From contig NW_001865047.1 of assembly GCF_000002865.3 (NCBI RefSeq), forward strand, positions 630,482 through 694,481: a stretch of DNA of 64,000 nucleotides, read 5' to 3'. Under the pieces are notes generated by a model. That model was not told where the DNA came from, ran no database searches, and saw nothing but the letters and a program-made list of their open reading frames with translations. Made by a program: the position numbers and the translations under genes. This stretch comes from Monosiga brevicollis MX1. Lineage: Eukaryota; Opisthokonta; Choanoflagellata; Craspedida; Salpingoecidae. This document shows positions 11,383 to 23,092 of this stretch, piece after piece (within the stretch, counting starts at the first letter, position 1; each line of letters starts with the position of its first letter).

Positions 11383-11593
11383 AGACAGAGAAACAGAGAG
11401 AGAACACACACACACTTTGAAAGAGAGCGCAATACACACACACACGCATGCATACAAAGATAGAGAGGGAAGTTGATCAAACTGCTCTTTCAAGAAAAAC
11501 AGCAGCGAGAGGTGTGTGTGTGTGGACGATGGCGGCGGGGGCGGAGGCCATGGGGGGTGCAGAAGGAGTGCTTGGTACTTCAACTGATCAATA

Positions 11594-11641
<48 letters not shown>

Positions 11642-11651
11642 GGGGCACAGG
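11111..11651. repeat. (GA)n/(CA)n-rich divergent promoter region
   Basis: Between WARS2 (-) and the SPRYD7 homologue (+). It contains GAGAGCA/GAGA runs at 11175-11265, a (GA)n tract at 11325-11400, scattered CACACA blocks at 11405-11450, and a (TG)n tract at 11599-11640 only 12 bp before the SPRYD7 start. No gene is supported; the Ser-Leu and Arg-Glu frames are repeat artefacts. Confidence 0.85.
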
Positions 11652-13070
11652 ATGGACCTTTTGTGTTGCTGCCGCAAGCGCGGCCCGCCGGCTGGTCATA
11701 CGTTCCGCTTTGTGAACAAGGAGGCGGTGGGTTCATGCGGTCGCTCGTCATGCCTCTCTCCGTCTCTCCGTCTCTCTGTCTGTCTCTCCCTTGCGCACGG
11801 GATTGCAAAGTGGGCGATCGAACGACAGGGTCTTCTGTCGAGAGATGGGCTTGATCTGACCCCGCCCCTCATCTCGAAGCGTCGCGCGTTTGACGGTGCG
11901 CTCACTCTTGTCGCTGGCCGGGTTTGCAGGTGGCACTGGACCATGACTTTATCGGCGAGGTTGGTGGCACGAGTGATGATGGGAAATGGGCACTGACCGA
12001 TCCGCCAATCCGACTAGCCGACAAGCCGGCAGAGACCGATTTGACTCGAGCTCACGACCATCGCAGTCGCTGAGCAAGCACCGCTGACTCTCTTACTCCT
12101 TCTACTGACGCATGCCTGCGTGCGTGTTTGTGTGTGCGTGTGTGCGTGTGTTATTCGCAGGAAGCCGTTGTGGTGAAGAACGGCACGCGGTTATGTGGTC
12201 TGTTGCTGGGATTTCATTTGCGCATGCCCCGTCCCGTCGTTCCAATGGGTAGATGTTTGATGGAAAACCATCTCTTGCTGACTTGCCTTTGCGTCCGCAC
12301 CCTTGCAGGTTGTGGTGCCGCGTTGGCCAACGTGCCACTGATGCAGAACAAAAGCTACTGGGAGGTCAAAATTCAGACAACTGGCCAGTGGGCACTGGGG
12401 GTGGGCACGCGGAGCCTCAATCTCAACATACTCCCGCTTGGCAAGGACGAACACACTTGGGTACGGCTTGAAATTGGATTGTCATTGGCTGCAAGTGCCA
12501 GCGTGCAGTGCCAACGCACAGTGCCAACGCGCAGTGCCAACGCGCAGTGCCAACGCGCAGTGCCGGCACTCCACTGATCAGGCAGTCGGCCAACATGGCG
12601 ACCGGTAGTGTTTCAATCTTCTTACCCGTCGTCTTGGGGGAATGACTGTATGGGGCTGCCATCTAGGTACTGCGACAGGATGGCGGTATTTACCACAAGG
12701 ATCAGGAAATTGGCCGAATGCGTAGTGACGTGCGCGAAGGAGACGTCATTGTAAGTGAATGTCGATGCACCAGGGACGGGCACCTGGGGTTTTGCGCCAT
12801 CACGCCGTTCAGCTCGACATTGGGCCAATGTCTTACGCCGCTGATCTGCTACACTCTCTTGGCCTACAGAGCGTCAGTTACGACCACATTGCTTTGCGCT
12901 TCTACATCAACGGGGCGCCGCAGGACGTGGAAGTCCATGGTATCCGTGGCAGCGTGTACCCGGTCCTGGCGGTGGATGATGGTGCCATCCTTGACATTGA
13001 GTTTCGTAATTTTGTCTCGACACCGCCGGCCGGCTTTGATTACATTATTCTTGAGCAAAGCATCTTCTAG
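11652..13070 (+). CDS. SPRYD7: SPRY domain-containing protein 7 homologue
   Basis: Six exons (11652-11726, 11930-11959, 12161-12197, 12309-12460, 12667-12750, 12870-13070) give 192 residues, close to the family's about 196. The Cys-rich start MDLLCCCRKRG matches the short N-terminus of the family. The SPRY core follows: VVVKNGTRLCGCG, LMQNKSYWEVKIQTTGQWAL, VGTRSLNLNILPLGKDEHTW, EGDVISVSYDHIALRFYING, HGIRGSVYPVLAVDDGAILD, and the C-terminus PPAGFDYIILEQSIF. SPRY domains are protein-binding beta-sandwiches; the cellular role of SPRYD7 is poorly known. The second and third exon donors (GTTGGT, GTCTGT) are weak, but phases and homology agree. Confidence 0.9.
12494..12564. repeat. 13-bp tandem repeat in a SPRYD7 intron
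   Basis: About five copies of a CAGTGCCAACGCG-type unit within the intron between exons 4 and 5 of the SPRYD7 homologue. Copies are nearly identical, implying recent expansion. Confidence 0.85.
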
Positions 13071-13351
13071 TCTCGCGCCAGCGGAGACATGCGGCTCTCC
13101 CGTTCCTGTGGTACCACGACTCGGGATGATCGTGCTGCGCACCACATGTCTGTCGTCTTTATATCCTCCCCGTGCAGCAGGCGCGCGCTCACTAAAAGGG
13201 TTGTGGCCGGCTCGTGCCGGTGCTTGGAACAACCTCGCGACGACTCGTATTCACTAGGATTTGTGTAAATTAGCAATTGATAGAGGTCTCACATGGCACT
13301 CAGAAGCCCAAGGTTAACTGATAGGACCAATCTTGTTGCTACAGTTGCACA
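13071..13351. other. Convergent intergenic region
   Basis: 3' flanks of the SPRYD7 homologue (+) and the FAM185A-like gene (-). No gene, RNA or repeat recognised. Confidence 0.5.
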
Positions 13352-15144
13352 TCACGCCCCACGACGTTTTCCCCACATGGCGCTGATGTACGATTGAATG
13401 CCAAGGGTCACTTCGGGAGCGTGGACCGGCACCTCGACCTCGCCCGCGTTGACTTTCACTGTGGGCGGAAGTTAGACAGGTGTCAGCCAGCCGTCGAGCC
13501 GATGCGAGCCGGAAAAGACGATGCTTACCGTTGAGCTCGGTTGCGTCAGGGTTAGCTGGTTGTGGTTCAGAAGGAGGCAAGGCACCAAACTCGTCGGTCA
13601 GATGCAAGTTGGAGGTGGCTGGTACGCGCAGCGTGGCGCTGAGATCAGGGGAGAGCCGCAGTTGGACTTTGCCTATCGTGCCACCATAAATTGTGTGTGA
13701 TGAAGCATTGCAGAATTCCAGATGCGTCCGAGGCACGGGGCAAGCATAGCGACCCGGGAAATTTTGGGACACACCCTGGTGGTTGACAAAGCGCGCGGCA
13801 TCCACACGGAGTAGGTAGGCATCAACGTCGCCAGCTTCCAATTCCACATCGGCATGGCCATCAACGGTACCGAGAAAGACAGAGGCCGTGGACCCGTGGA
13901 TAAAGCAGTTGCCGTGACAGTCTCCGACGTGGACGGCGTTGTTCCCACCCAGCTCCATACGCACGGTGCCGTAGAGAGCCTCCACTTTGCAGTTGCCGGC
14001 ATGCAAACGCAGCGTGCTCTAACACTCGGTTGTGGTTGACACAAATCAGGGTCTGGCGCAAAAAGGAGGTTACACCCTTTGCATGGGGATATCAATTGGG
14101 ACCTGTTGAGGGTCGGGACTGACCTCGAGCGCCATGAGCCGCTTGAGAGTGAGGTTACCCGACTGGAGGGTGACATCAATGTCTCCCTGCAGGACGGAGC
14201 TAGTCACGTCTCCCGAATCGGAGGTGATGGCATAGGAGGGTGCCTTCACGCCAGCCAAGTGGCACGAGCCTGCGGGGCCAGGCAGTTCCAGTCATGATAC
14301 CGAGAGAGTGAGGAGAAAAACCGCCTCTTCAGCGCTGCCTGGCCGTCAAGACCGGCGGAGCTAGTGGGCACGGGTGAAGGCTCGCCACGGCAAGATGTAT
14401 GTCTCATACCGGCAACGGTGCGCACGGCAATTCTCCCTCCTTCGAGGCCATGAAGCTCGACCCCGGCAGAGCCTTCAGTCTGAACGTCAATGTCTGCGAA
14501 TATGATTGAAGCCAGTTTGTAAAGCAGAAGAGTTGCGAGATTGTCAGTGCCACGGTAGCCCTGCACCTGCCTGCGCTGGACCGGTGGGCGTACTGCAGGA
14601 AAAGGGGAGCCAGACGTGGAGGCCCAGGCTGGCGTCGGCTTGACCAAACTCGGAAGGAATGGTGATGCACACGCGGTCATTCGCAGTTTCAACGGTTGCT
14701 TGCATTTCTGGCGCATCGTCTGTCAGCTCAAAGTTGTCGCGGGGCTGCCTGTGCCGGGATGTGGGTCAGCGAGCCAGACTCGACGTGGTCATCAAAAAGG
14801 AGGGCTCTGGGGACATGGAGGCGCCACGTACTGGCTCAACATGAGGCCCAATTGATCACGTTCATCGAGATGGGCCGTGTCCATGGCCAAGGGGTTGAGG
14901 CCTCGGACCACAACGGGAAGGGCTGAGCGAATCTCCACCTATGAGAGGTGATTGCCATGAGTTGAGGGCCAACTTGGGCGACCGCGGTTACAAAGTCCAT
15001 TGGAGCAGTACTCACAGTGTCAAATTGGGAGAGGGCGACAATTTGTGATGCCCAGCGGCGCGGCAAGCGGGTCCTCACGGCCCGACACCTCTGCAGCCCC
15101 GCCAAAGCAGCCCGACCCATGCCGAGTGTGCCCCACCCAGCCAT
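13352..15144 (-). CDS. FAM185A-like protein (DUF4097-type beta-helix)
   Basis: Seven exons: 15144-15016, 14938-14832, 14748-14594, 14493-14410, 14269-14124, 14018-13529 and 13458-13352. All joins are phase-consistent, giving 405 residues, close to animal FAM185A. The N-terminus (GRAALAGLQRCRAVRTRLPR) is Arg-rich without acids, like a mitochondrial targeting signal. The rest is repeated short beta strands with Gly/Asp turns, as in DUF4097 adhesin-like solenoids: IDVQTEGSAGVELHGLEGG, YAITSDSGDVTSSVLQGDID, LHAGNCKVEALYGTVRMELG, VFLGTVDGHADVELEAGDVD, GTIGKVQLRLSPDLSATLRV. The closing segment is short (TLGIQSYISAMWGKRRGA). Function of the family is unknown; mitochondrial location is an inference from the leader. 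The exon 2/3 boundary is the least certain join. Confidence 0.8.
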
Positions 15145-15311
15145 GTCGTATCTATCCAATATAATCTCCAACGCCCAGCACCAACCCAACTACTGAACCC
15201 CTCTCTCTCAACACGCCACTACGCCACTACGCCACTACGCCACTACGCCAATACCCGCACCACCCACTGCACCCAGGCTCCTCAAGAAAAATTTAACGGG
15301 CTGCAACTTTA

Positions 15312-15355
<44 letters not shown>

Positions 15356-15433
15356 AGAGAGAGAGGGAATGATGTGTGCTGACAATTGTAAGAGATAGTG
15401 TGATAAATGACACACTACGGCTTTTTGAGCCCC

Positions 15434-15464
<31 letters not shown>

Positions 15465-16201
15465 AGAAAAAAAAAAAAAAAAAAGGANNNNNNNNNNNNN
15501 NNNNNNNNNNNNNNNNNNNNNNNNNNNNNNNNNNNNNNNNNNNNNNNNNNNNNNNNNNNNNNNNNNNNNNNNNNNNNNNNNNNNNNNNNNNNNNNNNNNN
15601 NNNNNNNNNNNNNNNNNNNNNNNNNNNNNNNNNNNNNNNNNNNNNNNNNNNNNNNNNNNNNNNNNNNNNNNNNNNNNNNNNNNNNNNNNNNNNNNNNNNN
15701 NNNNNNNNNNNNNNNNNNNNNNNNNNNNNNNNNNNNNNNNNNNNNNNNNNNNNNNNNNNNNNNNNNNNNNNNNNNNNNNNNNNNNNNNNNNNNNNNNNNN
15801 NNNNNNNNNNNNNNNNNNNNNNNNNNNNNNNNNNNNNNNNNNNNNNNNNNNNNNNNNNNNNNNNNNNNNNNNNNNNNNNNNNNNNNNNNNNNNNNNNNNN
15901 NNNNNNNNNNNNNNNNNNNNNNNNNNNNNNNNNNNNNNNNNNNNNNNNNNNNNNNNNNNNNNNNNNNNNNNNNNNNNNNNNNAGAAGGAGTGGTACTGGC
16001 AGTGTCGGTGACGGCCGTCAGGTTAAAAGCTTGTGATGAACACCAGCATCAAACTTGGACTCCAAGCTGGGGCTTAAGATTGAGGCGTGGTCAGAGGGCA
16101 TCGGTGCTTGTGGGGCGTGATTGTATGCTCCGTGTGCATGACAGTTGCGGTTTTCTTGATCTTCAGACCGTGCCTCAGCTGTACCTTGATAAGCGTTCAC
16201 A
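15145..16201. other. Divergent intergenic region with assembly gap
   Basis: Between the FAM185A-like gene (-) and the K+ channel gene (+). It holds an 8-bp tandem repeat (unit CGCCACTA, about five copies, 15213-15250), a (GA)n tract at 15313-15366, (CA)n at 15440-15463, a poly-A run, then the N gap. The gap edges are repeats, which probably caused it. Sequence 15983-16201 may be 5' UTR of the channel gene. Confidence 0.7.
15488..15982. other. Assembly gap (Ns)
   Basis: About 495 undetermined bases. An upstream exon of the K+ channel gene could be hidden here. Confidence 0.99.
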
Positions 16202-17975
16202 ATGCGACACGGGCGTAGCACGGATCGCTTTCCGGTCCGCCCCGGCCTGATCAGCAAGCACGGCCGTTTGCGCGTGCGAGAACGCCGCACCGGCCTCAAA
16301 ACTTGGCGCAACAACCTGCGGGATCTCTTCAACTGGCTTCTCTCCCGGTCTACGCTGTTCCTGCTACTTCTCTTTGTGAGTGCCTACGTCCTTTCGTACC
16401 TTCTTTTTGGCTGCTTTTGGTATGCCATCCACAAGAACAACGCGCGCTGCATCAACGACGTGGAGGGCTTTGCCACCGCCTTTCTCTTCTCCATCGAGAC
16501 CCAGTCAACGATTGGCTACGGTACCAAGCATGTTGCCGGCCACTGCAATGGTGGCATCATCATGCTTCTCATTCAAAACATCTGGGGCAATCTCCTCGAT
16601 GCTTGCCTGGTGGGGCTTATCTTTGCTCGTCTCACCCGCCCCAACAAGCGCCGCTTCACCCTCCGGTGCAGGTGCGTCTGCACCTCTCAAATTGGTTCTT
16701 CCACCCCCTTCCATGTTTCCATGTCTTTCTCAGTCCCTTTTGCAAACGCCTTCACTCGCTTGCTTCCGTCACATGCGCAGCTCAGTAGCTGTAATTCGCT
16801 ACGTTAATGATCAGCGTTGTCTATCGATTCGTGTGGGCGACATGCTACAGCAACACTCCCCTCTTATTGGCTGTTCTTGCCGCCTCTACCTGGTGGAAGA
16901 CGTGACTACCGTCGAGGGCGAGCTACTGCCGTATAACACCGTCGCGCTGACGCTCGATCACGTCCGTACTCTTATTCCAACAATACACCATGTCGTCTTC
17001 GTGGCTGATTCTTGCTCATCACCCCATCCTCGGCGCGTGTGCAGGGGGCAGGCTCTTCGTCCGAGCAACCGTTCTTGGCCATCCCTCAAGAGGTGCGGCA
17101 TATCATCGATGAAAATAGTCCTCTCAACAACGTGGCCTGTCAGAATGACCTCGAGGAGCGGCGAGCCGAGCTGATCTTCGTGCTGGAGGGCACCATCTCG
17201 GTGCGTCCACCGGCCCGCCTTCTGCCTGTGCTGGATGTTTCGCACCGTTTGCTTGCATAAAGACCCCAACACGAGTACACCAGGTCTCGCAGTAAAGTCA
17301 ACTCATGCATGGGTGACCGGCTTGAATGGCAGGATCTGGGCCTCACGCTTGAGCTTCGTACAAGCTATCTACCGGGCGAAATCTTCTTTAATCATCGGTA
17401 TCCAATTGGTCCAGCGCTCCTTACAGGGGTGACTCTCAACAACACATGCGATGGCTGACCTTGCCCTTGTGCCAACCCATCAGGTTCGAGCGCATGCTCA
17501 CGCGCACCTCTGGCGGGCATTGCGCTGTGGATTGGAGCCGCTTTGATATTATTGATGAGATTATGCCCGACGGCTCTGTCCAGGAGCGCCGTGACATTAC
17601 GTCGCCGGTGCTCTTGACTCGTATCAATGCACAAAACTACAATACGGTCAACTCTCAGTCGGGCCTTGTCCATCAAATCGTTCGGCAACTTCGCCCAGAT
17701 CCGAACTCTGAGGTCAGAAATGCCAGGCTGTTTGCGTGTCTGTTCGTTTCTCGGTCGCCATGGCTTGAAAATTTGTACCCGAGGAAAGCCGCGACCACTT
17801 TCTTCTGTGCGTTTCATCTTACTTGTCTGGTGCCTCTTATGGTCTCCACCAGTCGAACGTCACATCGCCGTGGCATTCTCTAGACGCGGATCATTCGCGA
17901 ACTACCAACCGGACGCGCATGTCCATTGTTCCTGGAAGTGAGAATGATATTTTCGCCCAAACTTCCAACGTATAG
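16202..17975 (+). CDS. Inward-rectifier potassium channel (Kir family)
   Basis: Exons 16202-16671, 16781-16961, 17045-17200, 17333-17397, 17484-17712 and 17853-17975 give 407 residues, normal for Kir. Order: basic N-terminus (KTWRNNLRDLFNWL slide helix), first membrane helix (STLFLLLLFVSAYVLSYLLF), pore with IETQSTIGYGTKHV (TIGYG filter at about 103-107), second helix, then the cytosolic immunoglobulin-like domain (SIRVGDML, DENSPLNNV, ELIFVLEGTIS, TSYLPGEIFFNHRFE). Two cysteines flank the pore (ARCIND, GHCNGG), as in Kir2. LLDACLVG in the second helix puts an Asp (about 133) where strong rectifiers have the Mg/polyamine-binding Asp; RPNKRR after it fits PIP2 binding. It should set resting K+ conductance at the plasma membrane. 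If the last intron is not spliced, the frame instead stops at 17883. Confidence 0.92.
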
Positions 17976-18979
17976 CCTTGCGTTGTGTGCTACATCCCTG
18001 CCAAGCAGCCCATGGCCTATGCTGCTGTCCTCTCCTTGCACTCGTCCATGGGGCTTGCCGACCTGACAACACCCCTATAGATCTTGTCTCGTTGTGCACA
18101 CTCTCTGAATTTCGACGAATACCGTTTATCATCCGCCACTGATCCACATCCTTCTGAACGGTTCCAGCCTGCGTATCTTATGGTTGCGCGCAGACGCTCA
18201 CAAGCCCATCCATCAAGTGGTTTTGTAAGGTTCTTACAGATAAACCCAACTCAATATCAAAGTGGTCATAAACTTCAAATCAGTTTTGACGTTTGCACTG
18301 AGAAGAAGAGTTCATAATGCAGTTTGACAGATCATGTTGGCCAGCTCGTCGTCATGAGGGGCGTTGAGTCGGTTGGCCAACAGCCTCGGAATGCTGCCCA
18401 GCTGCCACGGCTGGCGGAGCGGCATAACACGAATACGTACAGTTTTACATTTTTGGGCTTTTGGAACAAAAGCTTTTGCTCATGTGACCGTTATGGTTTT
18501 TTTTTTTTCAAAAACAACAAAAAGTTCTTTGCATTTTCCTTCTTTTCCTTCTTCTTCCTCTTCTGCTTCTGCCTCTTCTCCCCTCTTCGGCATTGGCATC
18601 GGTGATCTGATCGACGCGTCTTGCCTGTGTGGTTGTGCTTGCTACGCGTCACTCCCGCTCGGGGCCTTGCGGCAAAGCCGGAACGTTTGCTTGAGAGCAT
18701 CGCTGCCACTTTTTTTTGTATGTTGTGAGTGCCGCTGACCTCGCCTCACAGTCGACAGCGTGCGCTGGGGCAGACTCGCAATGGTCTCCCAGAACTGCTA
18801 GCCAGAGATGAGTCGTTTGGCGCAGAGGGGTTAGGGGGTTAGGGGGGTAGAGCAATGGGTGCTGACTGGTTGCCGTTTTGAAACGCGCGACATCACATCG
18901 ACGTTGTTAGATGATTTTGTATTTGGAGGGGGCTCATGAGATTGTGGTGGACACTGTCTGATAGAGAGACACCGTTACC
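17976..18979. other. Intergenic region with telomere-like motif
   Basis: Between the K+ channel and the ankyrin-kinase-PARP gene, both plus strand. It has T-rich pyrimidine stretches at 18490-18600 and two TTAGGG units in G-rich context at 18829-18850. No gene supported. Confidence 0.5.
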
Positions 18980-21900
18980 ATGAGTGATGGAAAGCGGCTG
19001 TACCAGGCGTGTGGTTCATCAGATTCCCGAGAGGCGCTGCAGCTGTTGGCCAGTTGGGACCACCAACGTATTCGAGCTGCTGCCAAATACATAGATAAGG
19101 TACGTATGCTGGTTCGGTATGACATTGTATGACTCTGGTTACACTTTGAATATATCACTGATATGGTGACATATGGTATAAAATAGGACGTCAAGTCATA
19201 CTACCACAGCGCATCATGTTATACACCACTGCACAGGGCCTGCTCTGAAGGTCGTGTCAAGTTGGTGGAGATGCTGTTGAAGCACGGTGCTGATGCTGAA
19301 GCCAAGAGCAACGTCAGTACAGGACCTCCTTCTTCCCTCCCTCCCTTCTGGCTGCTGCTCCTGCTCCCGCTGCTCGTCGCCTTTGCCCTGTCCCTCTCTT
19401 CCTCTACATACCCTGGGCCCCCGTGCGCGTCCGCTGCCTCTTGCTCTTTTTCTTCTTTCCCACTATCCCTCTCCTTTTCCCGTTTTGCGCCTGCCCTTTG
19501 TGGGTGATCCGTTGGCCCCGCTCTGTTCCCCGCTGTATCTTCCGCCTGCCGTCCTCGCCCTTCCTTTTCTGATGCTGTGACTTCAATCCAGACACCATCC
19601 CATCCCTGGTGGCTTCTGCCTCGCCTTTGTTGTGAGGAAGAAATGCATATCGCCCAACTCAACCCTGGCGTCGCTGCTCACCTCGCGCGCTCCGATCTCT
19701 TGACTGTGGCCATGTTCCCAGAATGGCAAAACGCCCCTCGATCTAGGAACTGAACACGGACATGGCGACAAGCTGGAGCCCGTGTTTGCTGCCCGTGAGG
19801 CTTGCATCTGGCTGCCGCCGCTGCCCAACGCCACGCCCACCCATGAGGTGAGCCCCTCTTTCCCCTTGTTTTCCCCAAACAGGCATCCCACTCGCAACCT
19901 CATCCCTCATCCAACTGAATCACCAATGACTAATCTTCCACACAAATCACCATTAGACCACGGCCTCTGTTGTGGTGGCGGTCGACACCTGGCTCAAGCC
20001 GCTCCTGCCCAAGCGCACCACCACCCATCGTCTCCCCCATCTCGATGCTTTTGTCACGGGGGCTGTCTCGCACCTCCCCAACCGCGACGCGCTTGCCAAC
20101 ATGAAGAATATCATTGATGGAGCACCATTGGTCTTTTTATCCGTGGACTGGGCTGCCTTCAAGGTGACCACCACCCAGGCACTTGGTGCGCTCGACCAAG
20201 CACTGCAGGCACCCGAAGCGTTAAACAGCCGCTTGAGCCAGCTAGACCCAAACTCCGACAATCTAGAATCGGTGCTTAAAGAGCTGCATCAGCTCATAGA
20301 GCAGTTTGACCTGCAGCCGGCTCTTCTCGAGCTACAAACTGCACTGGCAGCATGCCCCGCACCGCCGACTGCACCAGCGTCCTCACCAGAAACACCGCCG
20401 ACCGACTTGGCAGCCGCCCTGGACAAGGTTATCGCCCTGAGCGACGGCGGACCCGAGCTGCAAGAATTGCTCACCACCTCCAACAACAACCTCAAGGGGT
20501 TGATTCTGGCATTTATCGATGCTCTGGGCGCCGTGGCAAAAGCAGGAACAAGCGACACGATTCATCGTGTAGACACGCTGCGACAAATTGCGCACTGTCA
20601 ACACGTTGACGCAGCGCCTCCAGCCGAAGCATTGCCCGAGGCCTGGGAGCAGCTGTGCCAGGCCCACCAAAACCTGAGCGCGCGTAAGCAAAATGGTCTG
20701 GAACAAATTGCTCAGTGGCAAGCCCCTCCAGAATACGAGCATCAGGGCTGGTATTTGACGTTTGTTCTTCATGAGTCACAGGCCTTGGCGCGGCAATTGC
20801 AAGACATGATCAAATGGCAGGACATAACACGATCTGCGCTGACCTCGTGCATAAAATATGCCAATGAAATCATGCAGAGCAACCCGGATCAATTTGTATC
20901 TGCACATGAGGAAATGGCCAAGCTGCATGAGCAAATCCAGGCCACCACAGCATGCTTGAGCTTTGCTTCAGACAAGCTGCGCCCTGTCCTCGAAGATGAA
21001 TTGCAGGAGAAAAGAAGACATCTAGCCACGTTACAGCAAAAGCTTTCAGCTGAACCACACGTGGATCACGTCGCAGAGCTCACCCAGCTGCTGCATCAAC
21101 ATTTCCCAGCTCTGTTGGTCTTTTTGCACCCTGAGCAGAGCACGCTGGGAAAGCGACTTCGCACTGTGCTCGGGGCCGACCTTCCGGCCAGCCTCATCTT
21201 GGAGGCCATGACCGAAGTAGACCAGCGGTTGTCGCTGACTGACTTGGGTCAACTTGAGCTCCACTACTACCAAAACCACAAGGTATACAAAACCCGAGCA
21301 GCGCTACCAGATTGCCCCGAGCAAGATCTGGCTGTGAAGGAATTTGCACTTGCCCGGCAGCACAAGCAGGATCAATGCCGCACGTTTCTTCGAGAACTTC
21401 GCGCGATGCGCCAGCTTGAGCACCCACACATCATCCCGGTCCTCAGTGCGCTTGTGGACGTGCGAGACGGCCATCCGAGCGCCTACCTGGTGCAGCCATG
21501 GTGTACACAGGGTGATTTGCAGCAGTGGCTCGGCAAGGCGCGCCACCTGGCCACCTCGACCGTGATTGCAGGTCTGATGGCTCAGCTGCGCACGGCTCTG
21601 GCCTTTATGCACAGCAAGGGCCTGGTACATCGGGATGTCAAGCTGAGCAATGTCATGTTGGACGGCGAAGAGGACCAGCCGGTTGTGCGGCTCGGCGATT
21701 TCGACATTGCCAAGGCCGCCGCTGAAGCCACGATGTTGCCGTGCACGGCCACTGCATCGTCGGGCACGGCAGGCTACGTGGCGCCCGAGGTGCTTTTTGG
21801 CCTAGGTCGTGTGGGCGCGCGTCCGGCACAGGATGCCTTTTCCTTTGGCTGTGTGCTGTACAACACCTACATGTTCCCGCAAACGGTGCCACCTGCTCGT

Positions 21901-23092
21901 TTACCCACGGACCAGCTTGCTGAGAAATGCCAATGGGAGGCAGGAGCAAGAGGTGCAGAATGCAGTTTTTCGCACTTAGCGGCTGAGGTGAGCAACATCG
22001 CAATGTCTCTTGACCGACAACTGAGCACCGCTTTGATTGCGCTTTGCTTTGCCGACCTTTGCTGCAGATGTGCGATTCGACGAGCGATTTGTACAAGGAA
22101 ACGCGAGCTTTGCTCGCAACGGATCCGAAGCAACGGCCAAGCCTCTTCAACGCTGGGCAGCATGCGCAGCAGCCTGCCATCGCTCAAGTGGGACCAGCCA
22201 TTGACGTTTTGCGTGACGCGCCCGAGCTCACTTCAGAGGTGCGTGGCTTGTTGATTTAATGCTCTTTCACAAGTCGTCTGATTTGAAACAACTGTGTGGC
22301 TAGGTGGCTGAGCTATTGAAGCAGCTGAACACCGACGCGCGGGGGCCAGCGAATATTGCAGTACAGCGGGTTGAGCGCGTGCAAAACCCCGTGCTGTGGG
22401 AGCGCTACAGTGCCAAGCGACGTGAGATGTTACATCGCATCAAAAAACAGGAGCACTATAATAAACTCCAAACGGCCACCTTGGATGCGCTCCCAGGCCT
22501 TCCAGCTCTGCTTCGTGACTCATCCTGTCAAGAGCGCCTGTTGCTCCACGGCATTGCCCCCGACGCGAAGTTGCGCGACAAGATCGTGCGCCTAGGCTTT
22601 GACTATCGCTTTGCCGGTAGCAGCGCCGGCCACCAGTTTGGGTATGGTGTTTACTTGGCCGACCACCCCGGCAAGGTGCGTAAAGCGAGGGCTTGAAATG
22701 ACAACTCGAGGGATGCTGTTCTCATAAAGTGTATGTTCACATGATGTTAGAGTCATCAGTACGCCGGTGCTGGACCCAATGGTGAGCGGATGCTCGTCAT
22801 CGCCCGAGCGCTGCTGGGTCGTGCCCATGTGAATGCAGCACCGCCTTCTAGGGCGTTGGCTCCTCCGCTCCTCCCCAAAGCGCCCAACAATGAGCGGTAC
22901 GTTGGACAGAATCATGTCGTAGTCTCAGCAGTTGTGCGCCTTTGGTCGACTTAAACCGACTGTTGGGCTCGGTATCTCCTTAGGTATGACTCGGTTATCG
23001 CGGCGCCGCAACGGCAATTTGCCGAAGTCGTCATTTTTGAGAATACACAACTCTATCCTGAGCTGGTGGTGTACTACACGGCAGCAGATTAG
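18980..23092 (+). CDS. Ankyrin-repeat / protein kinase / PARP fusion protein
   Basis: Exons 18980-19099, 19187-19312, 19722-19847, 19957-21987, 22068-22238, 22304-22675, 22751-22896 and 22984-23092 give 1066 residues. Residues about 1-110 hold two to three ankyrin repeats (CYTPLHRACSEGRVKLVEML; GKTPLDLGTEHGH). A long helical region follows (about 130-545). A protein kinase domain spans about 550-800: AVKEF (Lys 585), HRDVKLSN (Asp 684), GDFDIAK (DFD instead of DFG at 705-707), GTAGYVAPEV. The C-terminus (about 870-1066) is a PARP catalytic domain: LLLHGIAP (His 940), FGYGVYLADHPGKSHQYAG (Tyr 975), YDSVIA, and YPELVVYY, whose Glu 1057 sits at the tankyrase-type catalytic Glu. The H-Y-E triad suggests an active ADP-ribosyltransferase that could make polymer. 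Exon 4 is 2 kb. A signalling or innate-defence role is inference. Confidence 0.88.

Noticed and set aside
10751-11808. Minus-strand Ser-Leu-rich frames that look like signal peptides or membrane proteins
   Set aside because: These are translations of (GA)n/(TC)n tracts; only the WARS2 first exon at their 3' end is real.
15376-16036. Two frames of about 210 codons
   Set aside because: They consist mostly of Ns from the assembly gap.
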